64,000 nt of DNA from Deinococcus gobiensis I-0 (GTDB lineage: Bacteria > Deinococcota > Deinococci > Deinococcales > Deinococcaceae). Where the stretch lies: contig NC_017790.1 in the NCBI RefSeq assembly GCF_000252445.1, positions 177,001-241,000 on the forward strand, written 5' to 3'. This document shows positions 1 to 10,168 of this stretch, piece after piece. Made by a program: the position numbers and the translations under genes. The notes beneath the pieces are model-generated. The model did not search any database, was not told the DNA's origin, and saw only the letters and a program-made list of their open reading frames with translations. Every line of letters begins with the position of its first letter. Positions within the stretch are counted from its first letter, which is position 1.

Positions 1-158
1 GGGGCCGCCCTCGCGAGCGTGGTCGCCGGGCAGGTGTTCGCGGCGCGGGGCTGGGCGGGCGTGGCGGCGCTGGTCATGGGCAGCATGGCGCTCGCGGGGC
101 TGGTCGGGGTGTGGGGCTGGCGGGGCCGCGCCGGGGCCGGGAGTGCTAGCCTCCGGCC

Positions 159-162
<4 letters not shown>
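1..162 (+). CDS. C-terminal end of a probable MFS permease (partial)
   Basis: The window opens inside this gene. The 53 visible codons end at TGA 160-162. They read as a short Gly/Ala-rich turn ([11 protein letters not shown]) and one long hydrophobic helix ([16 protein letters not shown]), then a basic, glycine-rich tail. That is how the last membrane helices of a major facilitator permease usually look. The assignment rests on this tail alone, so the substrate is unknown and another multi-pass transporter family is possible. The stop overlaps the ATG of the next gene (ATGA, 159-162). Confidence 0.5.
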
Positions 163-980
<818 letters not shown>

Positions 981-1009
981 GGTCCTCCTCGCCCCTTCCC
1001 GCGCGGCCC

Positions 1010-1963
1010 TCAGTGCAGCGCCGGGGGCCACGCTCCGGGCGGCGGGGTGGGGGGGCCCCCCGGAACGCGGGCGGCCAGGGTCCGGGTGAGGGTGTCGGTA
1101 AAGGCGCGCAGTAGCGGCAGGTGCGCGCGCCAGGGCAAGACGGCCAGGGCCAGCGGCCGGCTCAGGCCCCCCGGCAGCGGCAGGCTCACCAGCCCGCCCG
1201 GCAGGGGATGCAGGGCCAGCCGGGGCAGGATGGTCACGCCCAGTCCGTGCGCCACCATGCTCAGGATCACGCTGTCCTGGGGGTTCTCGGTCAGGCCGCT
1301 GAGCGATACCCCCTCCCGCTCCAGGTACTGCCGGACGAGCCGGTGACACTGGTCGCGCCCGGGGGGCAGGAACAGGGTCTGGCCGCTCAGCTCTTCCAGG
1401 GTGGCGGGGTGGTCGCCGCGCGCCGCCGGGGCGACGAACAGGTACTCGTCGTAGACCAGCGGCGTGAGGTGCAGGCCCGGCGTATGTCCCTGCACGACCA
1501 CCGCCGCGTCGGCGCGCCCGGTGCGCAGGGCAAGTTCGGCGTCGGTCTCCTCGGTATCGCCGTCCAGCAGCACGGTCCGCACGCCGGGGTGGGCGCGCCG
1601 GAAGGTCGCCAGTGCCGGGGGCAGCAGGTGGGTGGCGACCGACCGGTACGCCGCCACGCGCAGGGTCCCGCTGAGTTCCCCGCTGTCCTGCGCGGCCAGC
1701 AGCACGTCCCCGGCGGCCTGCACGGCGGCGCGGGCATGGGCCAGCACCCGTTCTCCGGCGGCGGTGGCGACCGTGCCGCCGGGCGTGCGCCGCAGCAGGG
1801 GCCGGCCGGTCATGGCTTCCAGGCGGCCCACCGCTTCGCTGAGGCTGGACTGCGAGACCCCCAGTTCGGCCGCCGCCTCGCCGAAGCTCCCGGCCTGCGC
1901 CACGGCGATCAGGGCGCGCAGTTGCGAGAGGGTCGGCGTCGGTGGAGCAGGGTCCCGGCTCAT
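1010..1963 (-). CDS. LysR-family transcriptional regulator
   Basis: 317 residues. The N-terminus has the LysR winged helix-turn-helix (L-S-Q-L-R-A-L-I-A-V-A-Q-A-G-S-F, then AAELGVSQSSLSEAVGRLE), followed by the periplasmic-binding-protein-like effector domain (LRVAAYRSVATHLLPPAL; later LSMVAHGLGVTILPRLAL). The frame stays open upstream to 2080, but ATG at 1963 is preferred because a TACACT box (1969-1974 on this strand) lies five bases upstream and the protein then starts just before the helix-turn-helix. It is convergent with the enoyl-CoA hydratase and divergent from the 2101 gene; either could be its target. The effector is not predictable from sequence. Confidence 0.9.
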   Translation of the reverse strand: MSRDPAPPTPTLSQLRALIAVAQAGSFGEAAAELGVSQSSLSEAVGRLEAMTGRPLLRRTPGGTVATAAGERVLAHARAAVQAAGDVLLAAQDSGELSGTLRVAAYRSVATHLLPPALATFRRAHPGVRTVLLDGDTEETDAELALRTGRADAAVVVQGHTPGLHLTPLVYDEYLFVAPAARGDHPATLEELSGQTLFLPPGRDQCHRLVRQYLEREGVSLSGLTENPQDSVILSMVAHGLGVTILPRLALHPLPGGLVSLPLPGGLSRPLALAVLPWRAHLPLLRAFTDTLTRTLAARVPGGPPTPPPGAWPPALH

Positions 1964-2100
1964 GCCCCAGTGTAGGCGGGTACGCGGGGCCCGGCCCATC
2001 GGGTCAGCCGATGGATGGGCGGGGTCACGCCCGGACCGGCCGATGGTCAGCCGCGTCCAGGAAGCGCATTCTGGCCGCATCGCCCCGGAGGAGGCCCCCC

Positions 2101-2445
2101 ATGACCCAGCACCGCCCCGCCGCCCCGACCCCCGTCCGCCCGCCCCGCACGGTCCAGCCTGCCCCCCGGGCCCTGCGCCCCGCGCCGCCCGCCGCGCTGC
2201 CCCTGCCTGTCCCGGCGGCCCAGCCCGTCATCCTGATCGCGGAAGTGGTCCTGCCCGGGCGCGACCTGACGGCCCCGGCCCTGCCCGGATGGACGCTACG
2301 CCTGTGGCCGGTGGCCCGTCTGGGCGACGCGACCCTGGAGGCGCGTCCCGACACGCCCCAGGCCTCGGCCCAGGACCTGCGTGCGGCGCTGGCCGAGCTG
2401 GGCATCGGCGTGCTGGGGCCGCTGCGCCCACGCGGCCGGACTTGA
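2101..2445 (+). CDS. hypothetical protein, proline-rich N-terminus
   Basis: 114 residues, not recognised. The first 40 residues are Pro/Ala/Arg-rich and probably disordered. The remainder (VILIAEVVLPGRDLTAPALPG, then TLRLWPVARLGDATLEA) looks like a small beta-rich domain, ending in a helix with a short G-I-G-V-L-G segment. ATG 2101 is chosen because a strong GGAGGAGG lies just upstream (about 2087-2094). The frame also runs upstream to 1942, but that stretch overlaps the LysR gene start region and has no ribosome-binding site. Divergent from LysR, so possibly under its control. Confidence 0.65.
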   Translation: MTQHRPAAPTPVRPPRTVQPAPRALRPAPPAALPLPVPAAQPVILIAEVVLPGRDLTAPALPGWTLRLWPVARLGDATLEARPDTPQASAQDLRAALAELGIGVLGPLRPRGRT

Positions 2446-2464
2446 CCCGGGGGCCTGGGCAGCC

Positions 2465-3424
2465 CTACCGCAACGTCTCGACCCGCAGCACCGGCCCGCC
2501 CAGGCCGTCCACGCGGGTGGGCAGGCTGGTGGCGGGCACCGCCGCGCCCGTGTCGGCGTCGTAGGCGCTCAGGCGCACCTCGCCGCCCACCACGTCCAGC
2601 ACCGTGACCACGCTGCGCGCCGTGCCGGGCGCGCCCACATAGTCGCGCCCGCCGATGCCGCCGCTGCCCAGCACGTTCAGCCCGCCCAGGCGACCGGGGT
2701 AGTACGCCGCCTGATGCCCGCTGACATAGGCGGTCACGCCGCCACGCTCCATAACCGCGCGCAGGGCCAGGGCGTCGGCAGGCCGGATGACCTCGCCGGG
2801 CCGGTTCTTCTCGCGGCTCAGGCCCGCCAGCGGCAGATGCCCGAGCACCAGCCGCACGGCGGCGGCGCGGGCGGCGGGTGTAGCGAGCTGCGCCGCGAGC
2901 CAGCTGCGCTGCGCGGCGTCCACCCCCGGCCCGGTGGCGTCCAGCACGGCCACGAACAGCGCCCCCTGCGTGAAGCTGTAGCGGAAGGGAAAGGCCGCGC
3001 GCTCGGCGTAGGTCAGGGCGGGCGGGTGCGCGCCCCAGTAGGCGGCGGCCTCGCGGCGGTCGCGTGCCAGACTGGCGTCGTGGTTGCCCAGCGCGAAGGC
3101 GAAGGGAATCCCCGCCCCCGCCAGCGGCTCGCGCACGTCCCGCTCGAAGGCGGCCCACATGGCCCGGACATTCACGTCACTCAGGCTGGCCTTCTGGCCT
3201 GCGATCAGGTCGCCGGCCGAGAGCACCAGCGCCGGTTTCCATTCGTTCAGCACGCGGCCCAGCACCCGCCCCAGGGCTGGGGGATAGTGGGTGCTGCCGT
3301 AGGGCCCGTTGAAGTCGCTCAATAGCACCAGCCGCAGCGGGGTGGGCGGCGCGGACTGGGGGGCGGCGGCCTGGACCGGTCCCCAGAGCAGGGCGGGCAG
3401 CAGCAGGGCGAGAAGGCGAGGCAC
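2465..3424 (-). CDS. secreted calcineurin-like metallophosphoesterase
   Basis: 319 residues. A signal peptide (PRLLALLLPALLWGPVQAAA) is followed by the metallophosphoesterase blocks: LVLLSDFNGPYG (DxN variant of the first D-x-H block), ALVLSAGDLIAG (GD), FALGNHDASL (GNHD), RLVLGHLPLAG (GH) and TAYVSGHQAAYY (GHxx). These bind a two-metal centre that hydrolyses phosphate esters; the substrate is unknown. The start is GTG 3424, the first codon giving an intact signal peptide; the GGAGG just before it is too close to be a normal ribosome-binding site. Export suggests a role in the cell envelope or in nutrient scavenging. Confidence 0.85.
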   Translation of the reverse strand: MPRLLALLLPALLWGPVQAAAPQSAPPTPLRLVLLSDFNGPYGSTHYPPALGRVLGRVLNEWKPALVLSAGDLIAGQKASLSDVNVRAMWAAFERDVREPLAGAGIPFAFALGNHDASLARDRREAAAYWGAHPPALTYAERAAFPFRYSFTQGALFVAVLDATGPGVDAAQRSWLAAQLATPAARAAAVRLVLGHLPLAGLSREKNRPGEVIRPADALALRAVMERGGVTAYVSGHQAAYYPGRLGGLNVLGSGGIGGRDYVGAPGTARSVVTVLDVVGGEVRLSAYDADTGAAVPATSLPTRVDGLGGPVLRVETLR

Positions 3425-3470
3425 GCCTCCACTTCAGCACACGGAACGGTCAGCTCCGCGTCTAGACGCC

Positions 3471-3508
3471 TCCTGAAGTTAAAGGTTGAGTAAATGTAAA
3501 CTTCAGGA
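3471..3508. promoter_or_regulatory. 10-bp inverted repeat in an AT-rich divergent promoter region
   Basis: TCCTGAAGTT (3471-3480) and AACTTCAGGA (3499-3508) are exact reverse complements separated by 18 AT-rich bases. This is the only AT-rich patch between the divergent genes at 3424 (-) and 3563 (+). It could be an operator or a stem in a leader transcript. No matching regulator is identified. Confidence 0.45.
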
Positions 3509-3562
3509 AGCCTCAAGACGGCGTCGTCCCGGTTTCGCCTCCCGTCCTCCAAGGAGCCGCCC

Positions 3563-3763
3563 ATGTCTGACCCTGCCTCCCTGAACCGCACGACCTTCTC
3601 GCTGGCCGACACGGCGCGCGGCGACGACGGCGAGCTGTACCACCTGCCCACCCTGCGCCGCCTGCATGCGCTGGGGCACCTGCGACCCGGCAGCGCCGCC
3701 TATGTGCTGCTGATGCAGGTGCTGGCCGACGCTGCGCCCGCCCGCGCCCGCCTGATCGCCTGA
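3563..3763 (+). CDS. small hypothetical protein (66 aa)
   Basis: A short protein with an AAGGAG ribosome-binding site (about 3551-3556) placed well for ATG 3563. It contains a Ser/Thr-rich start (SDPASLNRTTFSLADTARGD) and a helical C-terminal half (LPTLRRLHALGHLRPGSAAY, then VLLMQVLADAA). No signal peptide or membrane segment. Not recognised; the good ribosome-binding site and Deinococcus-like codon use support it as a real gene. Confidence 0.6.
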   Translation: MSDPASLNRTTFSLADTARGDDGELYHLPTLRRLHALGHLRPGSAAYVLLMQVLADAAPARARLIA

Positions 3764-3838
3764 GCGGCCCGGCGGTTCCTGAAGGCCCGCTGCGGTGCGG
3801 GCAAATCCGGAGCTGACCCGGCGGCGGCACACTGGGGC

Positions 3839-4105
3839 ATGACCGACGACCGCCGTGACGCCCTGCCCGTGGTGCCCAACCTGAGTGTGCGGGAGGACGC
3901 CCCCGAGACGGAGGTGCGTGCCGAGCAGGGACCGGCCCCCGCCGACCTCGCGGGGCGCGCGGCGCCTCCTGTTCCTACCCCCAGCGGTGAGGGCCTGAGC
4001 GCCGCCGAGGTGGCCCGCCTGACCGGCGACGGTGAGGAGGCCGCCGCTGCCGACCGTGACCTGAACCGCGCCGAGGGCGTGGACCCCGACTCCTCGGAGA
4101 GCTGA
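3839..4105 (+). CDS. small acidic, probably disordered protein (88 aa)
   Basis: Acidic (many D/E), rich in Ala and Pro, with no hydrophobic core: probably intrinsically disordered. A helix-like segment, LSAAEVARLTGDGEEAAAAD, lies in the C-terminal half. Upstream is CACACT five bases before the ATG, a weak match to the leaderless promoter pattern used elsewhere here. Function unknown; it sits 18 bp ahead of the YjbR-like gene on the same strand and may be co-transcribed. Confidence 0.55.
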   Translation: MTDDRRDALPVVPNLSVREDAPETEVRAEQGPAPADLAGRAAPPVPTPSGEGLSAAEVARLTGDGEEAAAADRDLNRAEGVDPDSSES

Positions 4106-4123
4106 GCGGCCCATACTCGGGCC

Positions 4124-4486
4124 ATGCAGACGGTCGCCGACCTGCGCGCAGCCTGCGCCGCCTTGCGCGGCTCGCAGGAAACCTTTCCCTTTGGACCGGC
4201 CACCCTGGTCTTCAAGGTGGCCGGCAAAATGTACGCCCTGACCGATCTCGGAGCCGATCCCCTCACCCTGAGCCTGAAGGTGCGGCCTGGGGACGGCGAG
4301 GCGCTGCGGGCCGGGTATGCGGGCATCGCAGCGGGCTACCACCTCAACAAGCGCCACTGGGTCACGCTGACGCTGGACAGGGTGCCGGAGGCCCTGGCGG
4401 CCGACCTGCTGCGCGGCAGCTACGCCCTGGTGGTCGCGGGCCTGACGCGCGCGCAGCGCCGGGAACTGGAGGGGGCGGCGGAGTAG
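4124..4486 (+). CDS. MmcQ/YjbR family protein
   Basis: 120 residues, typical family length. The MmcQ/YjbR features are in order: an N-terminal helix (VADLRAACAALRGSQETFPFG), a central segment with FKVAGKMYALTDL, LSLKVRPGDGEALRAGYAGI, and the terminal YHLNKRHWVTLTL followed by LLRGSYALVVAGL. The fold resembles a CyaY-like domain; DNA binding has been suggested for the family but the role is not established. CATACT six bases before the ATG suggests leaderless transcription. Confidence 0.88.
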   Translation: MQTVADLRAACAALRGSQETFPFGPATLVFKVAGKMYALTDLGADPLTLSLKVRPGDGEALRAGYAGIAAGYHLNKRHWVTLTLDRVPEALAADLLRGSYALVVAGLTRAQRRELEGAAE

Positions 4487-4502
4487 TCGGGCCGCCCTGC
4501 CC

Positions 4503-6344
4503 TCAGACCCCGACCGCCTCCGGTTCGGCGTACTGGCTGGCCTGGAGGGCCCACAGCTCGGCGTACTCGCCGCCGCGCGCCAGCAGCTCGGCGTGGGTGC
4601 CGTCCTCGATCAGGCGGCCCAGTTTCATGACCAGGACCCGGTCGGCCATGAGCACGCTGCCCAGGCGGTGCGTGATGAGCAGGGTGGTGCGCCCCCGGCT
4701 CATGGCGGCGAAGGCCCCGAAGACCTCGGCCTCGCTGCGGGGGTCGAGCGCCGCCGTCGGCTCGTCGAGGATCAGGACGCGCGACTCGCGGTACAGCGCC
4801 CGCGCGGTCGCCAGTTTCTGCCACTGCCCGCCCGAGAGGTCCACGCCGCCGAAGGCCTGCCCGATGCGCGCCTCCAGGCCGCCGTTCACGCGCTCCAGCA
4901 CCGGCTCCAGCCCGGAGGCCGACACCGCGTGCGCGAGCTTGGCGCCGTCCTCGGGCTGCCCCAGGGTGATGTTCTCGCGCAGCGTCCACTCGAAGCGCGA
5001 GAAGTCCTGAAACACGGCCGCCACCTGCGAGCGCCATTCCTCGACATTCACGTCCCGCAGGTCCACCTCCTGCCCGCGTTCGCCCAGCAGCACGCGCCCG
5101 GAGGTCGGGTCGTAGAAGCGCAGCAGCAGCTTGACCAGCGTGGTCTTGCCTGCCCCGTTCTCGCCCACGATGGCGACGGTCTGGCCCTCGGGAATGTGCA
5201 ACGACACGTGTTCCAGCACCGGGGGACGGCCCTGGTAGCCGAAGCTCACGTCGTCGAGCGTGAGGGCCAGCCGCGCGGGCAGGGGCCGGGGGTCGGCGGG
5301 CTGCGTGACGCCGGAGGTCGCCGCCAGGAAGCTCTGGTACTTGTGGAACCAGTTCAGGTGCTCGGTCCCGGTGCTGATGGACTCGGACACGCCGCGCAGT
5401 TCGTCGCGCAGGCCCGCGAGCGCCGTGATGACCAGCACCACGCTGCCGGCCGTGTAGCCCCCGCCCCCCGCGCCCACGCCCTGCGCCCGGCTGACCACGT
5501 ACACGAACAGCCCCGCCGTGACGAGCAGCGACAGCGCCTGGTACGGCAGGATGCCGAGCAGCTGCCTGTTGCGTACCCCGCGCATCACGCCCTGGTAGGC
5601 CAGCGTGCCGGTCAGGTAGCGGTTCTGGAGGTGGGGGACCAGCCCGTAGAGGCGCACCTCCTTGGCCGACTCGTGGCGCATGGCGACCCGCTGGAGGTAG
5701 TTCAGCTCGCGCGAGTCCTGGGTGCGCTGGATGAAGATGCTCCAGCCCAGCTTGTAGAACTCCATCTGGCGCAGCAGCGCGGGCAGCGTGCCCGCCACGA
5801 CGACCAGCGGCACCCACCACCCGATGACGAGCAGCGTCGCCGAGACCCCCACCGCGCTCACGACGCCCCGGACCAGCGAGAGCAGCGTGGAGACGAGGTT
5901 CAGCGGCCGCCGGGGCGCGCCCATCTGGAGGATCTCGATGTCGTCGTGGAAGCGGGGGTCTTCGAGCACGTCCAGACCGTGGATCTCGGCCATCTTGTTC
6001 ATCAGGCGCGTCATGGTCTGCACGGTGAAGCCGTCGGCGGCGTAGCCCTGGAGCACCTGCGCCGCCACCTGCGTGAGCTGCGAGATCAGGGCGGCGCCCG
6101 TCCAGGCCACGGCCAGCAGGGTCACGTTGACGGTGCCGCCACGCAGCGCCTCGCTCACGCCGTCCACCGTCCACTTGCCCAGCAGGATGGTCACGGCCGG
6201 AATCAGGCCCTGCACGAGCGCCATCGCCAGCAGCAGCGACACGAGCAGCGGGGCGCTGCGGTAGAGCCCCGGCAGGGTGCGCGCGAGCACCCCCAGCAGC
6301 TCGCGGTTGGACAGCTCGTCTTTCTTGGGCAGGGGGCGCAGCAT
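4503..6344 (-). CDS. ABC transporter, fused permease and ATPase (exporter type)
   Basis: 613 residues: a six-helix exporter transmembrane domain (about residues 30-320) then a nucleotide-binding domain with Walker A GENGAGKT (394-401), Q-loop F-Q-D (about 445-447), signature LSGGQ (503-507), Walker B LILDEP (524-529) and switch histidine in LLITHRLGSV. All catalytic residues are present. It would work as a homodimer or half-transporter in the cytoplasmic membrane, exporting lipid, peptide or drug; the substrate is not evident. TAGACT (6351-6356) six bases upstream of ATG 6344 marks a leaderless promoter. The neighbour murE has its own promoter, so a link to cell-wall synthesis is not shown. 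Confidence 0.93.
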   Translation of the reverse strand: MLRPLPKKDELSNRELLGVLARTLPGLYRSAPLLVSLLLAMALVQGLIPAVTILLGKWTVDGVSEALRGGTVNVTLLAVAWTGAALISQLTQVAAQVLQGYAADGFTVQTMTRLMNKMAEIHGLDVLEDPRFHDDIEILQMGAPRRPLNLVSTLLSLVRGVVSAVGVSATLLVIGWWVPLVVVAGTLPALLRQMEFYKLGWSIFIQRTQDSRELNYLQRVAMRHESAKEVRLYGLVPHLQNRYLTGTLAYQGVMRGVRNRQLLGILPYQALSLLVTAGLFVYVVSRAQGVGAGGGGYTAGSVVLVITALAGLRDELRGVSESISTGTEHLNWFHKYQSFLAATSGVTQPADPRPLPARLALTLDDVSFGYQGRPPVLEHVSLHIPEGQTVAIVGENGAGKTTLVKLLLRFYDPTSGRVLLGERGQEVDLRDVNVEEWRSQVAAVFQDFSRFEWTLRENITLGQPEDGAKLAHAVSASGLEPVLERVNGGLEARIGQAFGGVDLSGGQWQKLATARALYRESRVLILDEPTAALDPRSEAEVFGAFAAMSRGRTTLLITHRLGSVLMADRVLVMKLGRLIEDGTHAELLARGGEYAELWALQASQYAEPEAVGV

Positions 6345-6384
6345 CCGCCGAGTCTAGGCGCGCGGGCCCGGCGGGAAAGGAAGT

Positions 6385-7848
<1,464 letters not shown>

Positions 7849-7935
7849 GGAGCGAGGGTAGCAGCCGAAATGGCGGCCCGGCGCGCGGCCGGTGAAGGGT
7901 CGCCGCGCCGCCGTTTCGGATCGAGCCTTCTCGTT

Positions 7936-7968
7936 TATGGAGAAGCCTTCATTCATATGGAGAAGCCT
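7936..7968. repeat. 13-bp direct repeat, 20-bp period, upstream of the ferritin-like gene
   Basis: TATGGAGAAGCCT occurs at 7936-7948 and again at 7956-7968, exactly 20 bp apart (two helical turns), in an AT-richer stretch just before the promoter region of the 8077 gene. Spacing on one DNA face suggests tandem regulator sites. It is not the palindromic Deinococcus radiation/desiccation motif. A TATACT hexamer at 7999-8004 is a possible -10. Confidence 0.5.
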
Positions 7969-8076
7969 GCCTCCTCCAAGTGAACCATGTTCAATGCCTA
8001 TACTTCATTTTCTTGGTTTCACTACCAGTGGAGAGAAGAACGACTTCGGCATAGTTCGGGGCGAGGTGAATCAACT

Positions 8077-8574
8077 ATGGCAATGCAGATGCAAGATCTT
8101 CAGGCCCTCTACGTTCACAAACTTCAGGACATCTACAGCGCCGAGCAGCAGGCACTCGACCTAATGGAGCAGTCGGTGGGGTTGGTCCAGACCCCGGAAC
8201 TCCAGCAGGGCATCCGCCTGCACATCGACCAGACGCGCCAGCACATCCAGCGGCTCGACCAGATTTTCGACAAGCTGGACGAGGAGCCGGGCGGCGAGAC
8301 CTGCGAGGGCATGCGCGGCCTCGTGCAGGAGGCGCAGAAGCTCATGGGGCAGCCGGCCAGTCCCGAGGTGCTGGAAGCCGGCATGATCGCCTGTCGGCAG
8401 GCGGTGGAGCACTACGAGATCGCCGGCTACGGCACGGCACGTACCTACGCCGAACTGCTCGGCGACCAGGAGGCCGCCCGCCTGCTCGACCAGACCCTCG
8501 AAGAGGAGAAGGCGACCGACGAGAAGCTCTCGCAGATCGCCCGGCAGGTCAACGTCGAGGCTATGGACGCCTGA
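8077..8574 (+). CDS. ferritin-like DUF892 (YciE/YciF) stress protein
   Basis: 165 residues, family-sized. It opens with MQDLQALYVHKLQDIYSAEQ, the DUF892 signature in which Glu and neighbouring His residues sit in a four-helix bundle. Further ligands appear in IRLHIDQTRQHIQRLDQIF, then AVEHYEIAGYGTARTYAELL and LLDQTLEEEKATDEKL. The fold is rubrerythrin/ferritin-like and family members are induced by osmotic or general stress; the metal and reaction are unproven. ATG 8077 has GAGGTG just upstream; the frame runs further upstream but without family similarity. The paired 13-bp repeats upstream suggest regulated expression. Confidence 0.87.
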   Translation: MAMQMQDLQALYVHKLQDIYSAEQQALDLMEQSVGLVQTPELQQGIRLHIDQTRQHIQRLDQIFDKLDEEPGGETCEGMRGLVQEAQKLMGQPASPEVLEAGMIACRQAVEHYEIAGYGTARTYAELLGDQEAARLLDQTLEEEKATDEKLSQIARQVNVEAMDA

Positions 8575-8634
8575 AGGGGCGCCGGGTCCCAGGAGGCGGA
8601 GGCTGGGCCCGGGACGCCATCTCCATCTCGTTTC

Positions 8635-9258
8635 TCAGCGCAGCAGCGGCAGCCCGAAGCCGTAGCCCGCGACCTGCCCGCAGACCCACTCGAAGGCGGC
8701 GGCGTCCTGCACGAAGTCCAGCCGGTCGCCGTCGATCCGCAGGACCGGGCAGGCGTCGAATTCGCCCACCCACTCCTCGTACAGCCGGTTCAGGCCCAGC
8801 AGGTACTCGCCGGGCATGTCCTGTTCGTAGTCGCGCCCCCGCAGCGCGATGCGGCGGCGCAGGGTGGGCAGCGAGGCGTCGATGTGGATGAGGAGGTCGG
8901 GCGTACGCAGCGCGGGCAGGATGCCCCGGTACAGGCCCAGGTAGGTCTGCCAGTCGCGTTCCTCCATCTGACCGGTCGCCTGGAGGTGGCGGGCGAAGAT
9001 GTTGGCGTCCTCGAACACGGTGCGGTCCTGCACGACCTCGCGGGTGTCACGGACCAGCGTCAGGTGCTGTTCGAGCCGCCGCGACAGGAAGTACACCTGC
9101 GAGTGGAACGAGTAGCGCCGCATGTCGCCGTAGAAGTCCTCCAGGTAGGGGTTCTCGGCGTAGGGCTCGTAGACGGGCAGCAGGCCGTAGCGCTCCGAGA
9201 GCATCCGGGTCAGGGTGCTCTTGCCGCTGCCGATGTTGCCCGACAGGGCGAGGTACAT
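8635..9258 (-). CDS. deoxynucleoside kinase (second of a tandem pair)
   Basis: 207 residues of the dCK/dGK/TK2-type family, which phosphorylates deoxynucleosides for dNTP salvage in the cytoplasm. Motifs: P-loop SGNIGSGKSTL (residues 6-16), YEPYAENPYLEDFYGDM (substrate pocket), VVQDRTVFEDANIF (the E/D-R-S-like catalytic segment), LLIHIDASLPTLRRRIALRGR (arginine lid) and a C-terminal aspartate-rich strand. ATG 9258 overlaps the TGA of the upstream kinase (ATGA), so the two are co-translated. One of the pair probably prefers deoxyadenosine/deoxycytidine and the other deoxyguanosine; sequence alone does not settle which. Confidence 0.9.
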   Translation of the reverse strand: MYLALSGNIGSGKSTLTRMLSERYGLLPVYEPYAENPYLEDFYGDMRRYSFHSQVYFLSRRLEQHLTLVRDTREVVQDRTVFEDANIFARHLQATGQMEERDWQTYLGLYRGILPALRTPDLLIHIDASLPTLRRRIALRGRDYEQDMPGEYLLGLNRLYEEWVGEFDACPVLRIDGDRLDFVQDAAAFEWVCGQVAGYGFGLPLLR

Positions 9259-9887
9259 CAGTCGCCCCCCAGGGGGGACGGGGCACACAGGGGCCGGCCC
9301 AGCGCCTCCTCGATGTGCGCCAGGATGGCCGCCTCGTCCTCGGGGCGCTCGACGAAGTCGTAGGCGGCGGCGTCGATGGTCAGCATCGGCGGCGCGTAGG
9401 TCCGGAAATACTCGTCGTAGCGGGCCGTCAGCTCGGCGAGGTACGCGGCGGGCATGTCCTTCTCGAAGGGCCGGGCGCGCTTGGCGATGCGCCGCAGCAG
9501 CTCGGGCGTCTCGGCGCGCAGGTACACCACGAGGTCGGGGGTGGGCAGCCGGGGCGAGAGGTGGGCGTACAGGTCCTCGTACAGCGCGAACTCGGCGTCC
9601 CTCAGGTTCATCGCCGCGAAGATGAAGTCCTTGTCGAACAGGTAGTCGCTGACCACGTGCCCACTGAACAGCCCCGGCTGCGCCAGCGCCGAGAGCTGCT
9701 TGAAACGCGAGAGCAGGAAGAAGACCTGCACCTGAAACGAGAAGGCCTCGGGCTGCTCGTAGAAGCGCGCCAGGAAGGGGTTTTCCTCGACGACCTCCAG
9801 GTTCAGCTCGGCGCCGCAGCGCGAGGCCAGCCGCGCCGCCAGACTGGTTTTGCCCACCCCGATGGGGCCTTCGACCACGATATACAT
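9258..9887 (-). CDS. deoxynucleoside kinase (first of a tandem pair)
   Basis: 209 residues, same family as its downstream partner. P-loop VEGPIGVGKTSLA (5-17), VEENPFLARFYEQPEAFSFQ (substrate pocket), FSGHVVSDYLFDKDFIFAAM (catalytic D-Y in place of D-R), VVYLRAETPELLRRIAKRAR (lid) and YDEYFRTY. The family is known in Gram-positives and Deinococcus for purine deoxynucleoside salvage, useful where damaged DNA is degraded and recycled. A TATGCT box (9896-9901 on this strand) eight bases before ATG 9887 is the likely promoter for both genes. Paralogous kinases in tandem are typical of heterodimeric dAK/dGK systems in lactobacilli; whether these two associate is untested. Confidence 0.9.
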   Translation of the reverse strand: MYIVVEGPIGVGKTSLAARLASRCGAELNLEVVEENPFLARFYEQPEAFSFQVQVFFLLSRFKQLSALAQPGLFSGHVVSDYLFDKDFIFAAMNLRDAEFALYEDLYAHLSPRLPTPDLVVYLRAETPELLRRIAKRARPFEKDMPAAYLAELTARYDEYFRTYAPPMLTIDAAAYDFVERPEDEAAILAHIEEALGRPLCAPSPLGGD

Positions 9888-9967
9888 GCGGGCCGAGCAT
9901 AGCGCCCCCGCCCCTGCGGCGAAGGAGAGGGGCGGGGCTTGACAGGGGGGCGGTGTGGGTGCGGCGC

Positions 9968-10165
9968 TCAGCGCTCGGCGGGGTCGGTCGGCTGTTCCTG
10001 CGGCGGCGTGGCCGGGGCCTTGTGCCGCCCGGCCTGCCGCGCCGCCTGGGTCAGCAGATACTCGATCTGGGCGTTCACGCTGCGCAGGTCGTCGGCGGCC
10101 CAGCGTTCCAGGACGGCGTACAGCTCGGGTGAGATGCGCAGGGGAAAGTTCTTGCGTGGTGCCAT
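9968..10165 (-). CDS. Arc/CopG-like ribbon-helix-helix protein
   Basis: 65 residues. A basic N-terminus, a beta strand with alternating residues ([19 protein letters not shown]), then helix [19 protein letters not shown]: the ribbon-helix-helix fold of Arc-type repressors, which dimerise and insert the strand into the DNA major groove. The tail is Pro/Gln-rich. It starts three bases after the stop of the SPFH gene, so it is co-transcribed. A perfect 20-bp palindrome in the promoter of that operon (11098-11117) is the natural candidate for its operator. No toxin gene accompanies it. Confidence 0.82.
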   Translation of the reverse strand: MAPRKNFPLRISPELYAVLERWAADDLRSVNAQIEYLLTQAARQAGRHKAPATPPQEQPTDPAER

Positions 10166-10168
10166 GCC

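Noticed and set aside
7931..7968. Radiation/desiccation response motif upstream of the ferritin-like gene
   Set aside because: The repeats are direct, not palindromic, and lack the TTATG...CATAA symmetry of the known motif.
9902..9937. GC hairpin between the SPFH-Arc operon and the deoxynucleoside kinases as a terminator
   Set aside because: The stem (9906-9915 with 9928-9937) is convincing, but no T-run follows on the minus strand; left out of the feature list.
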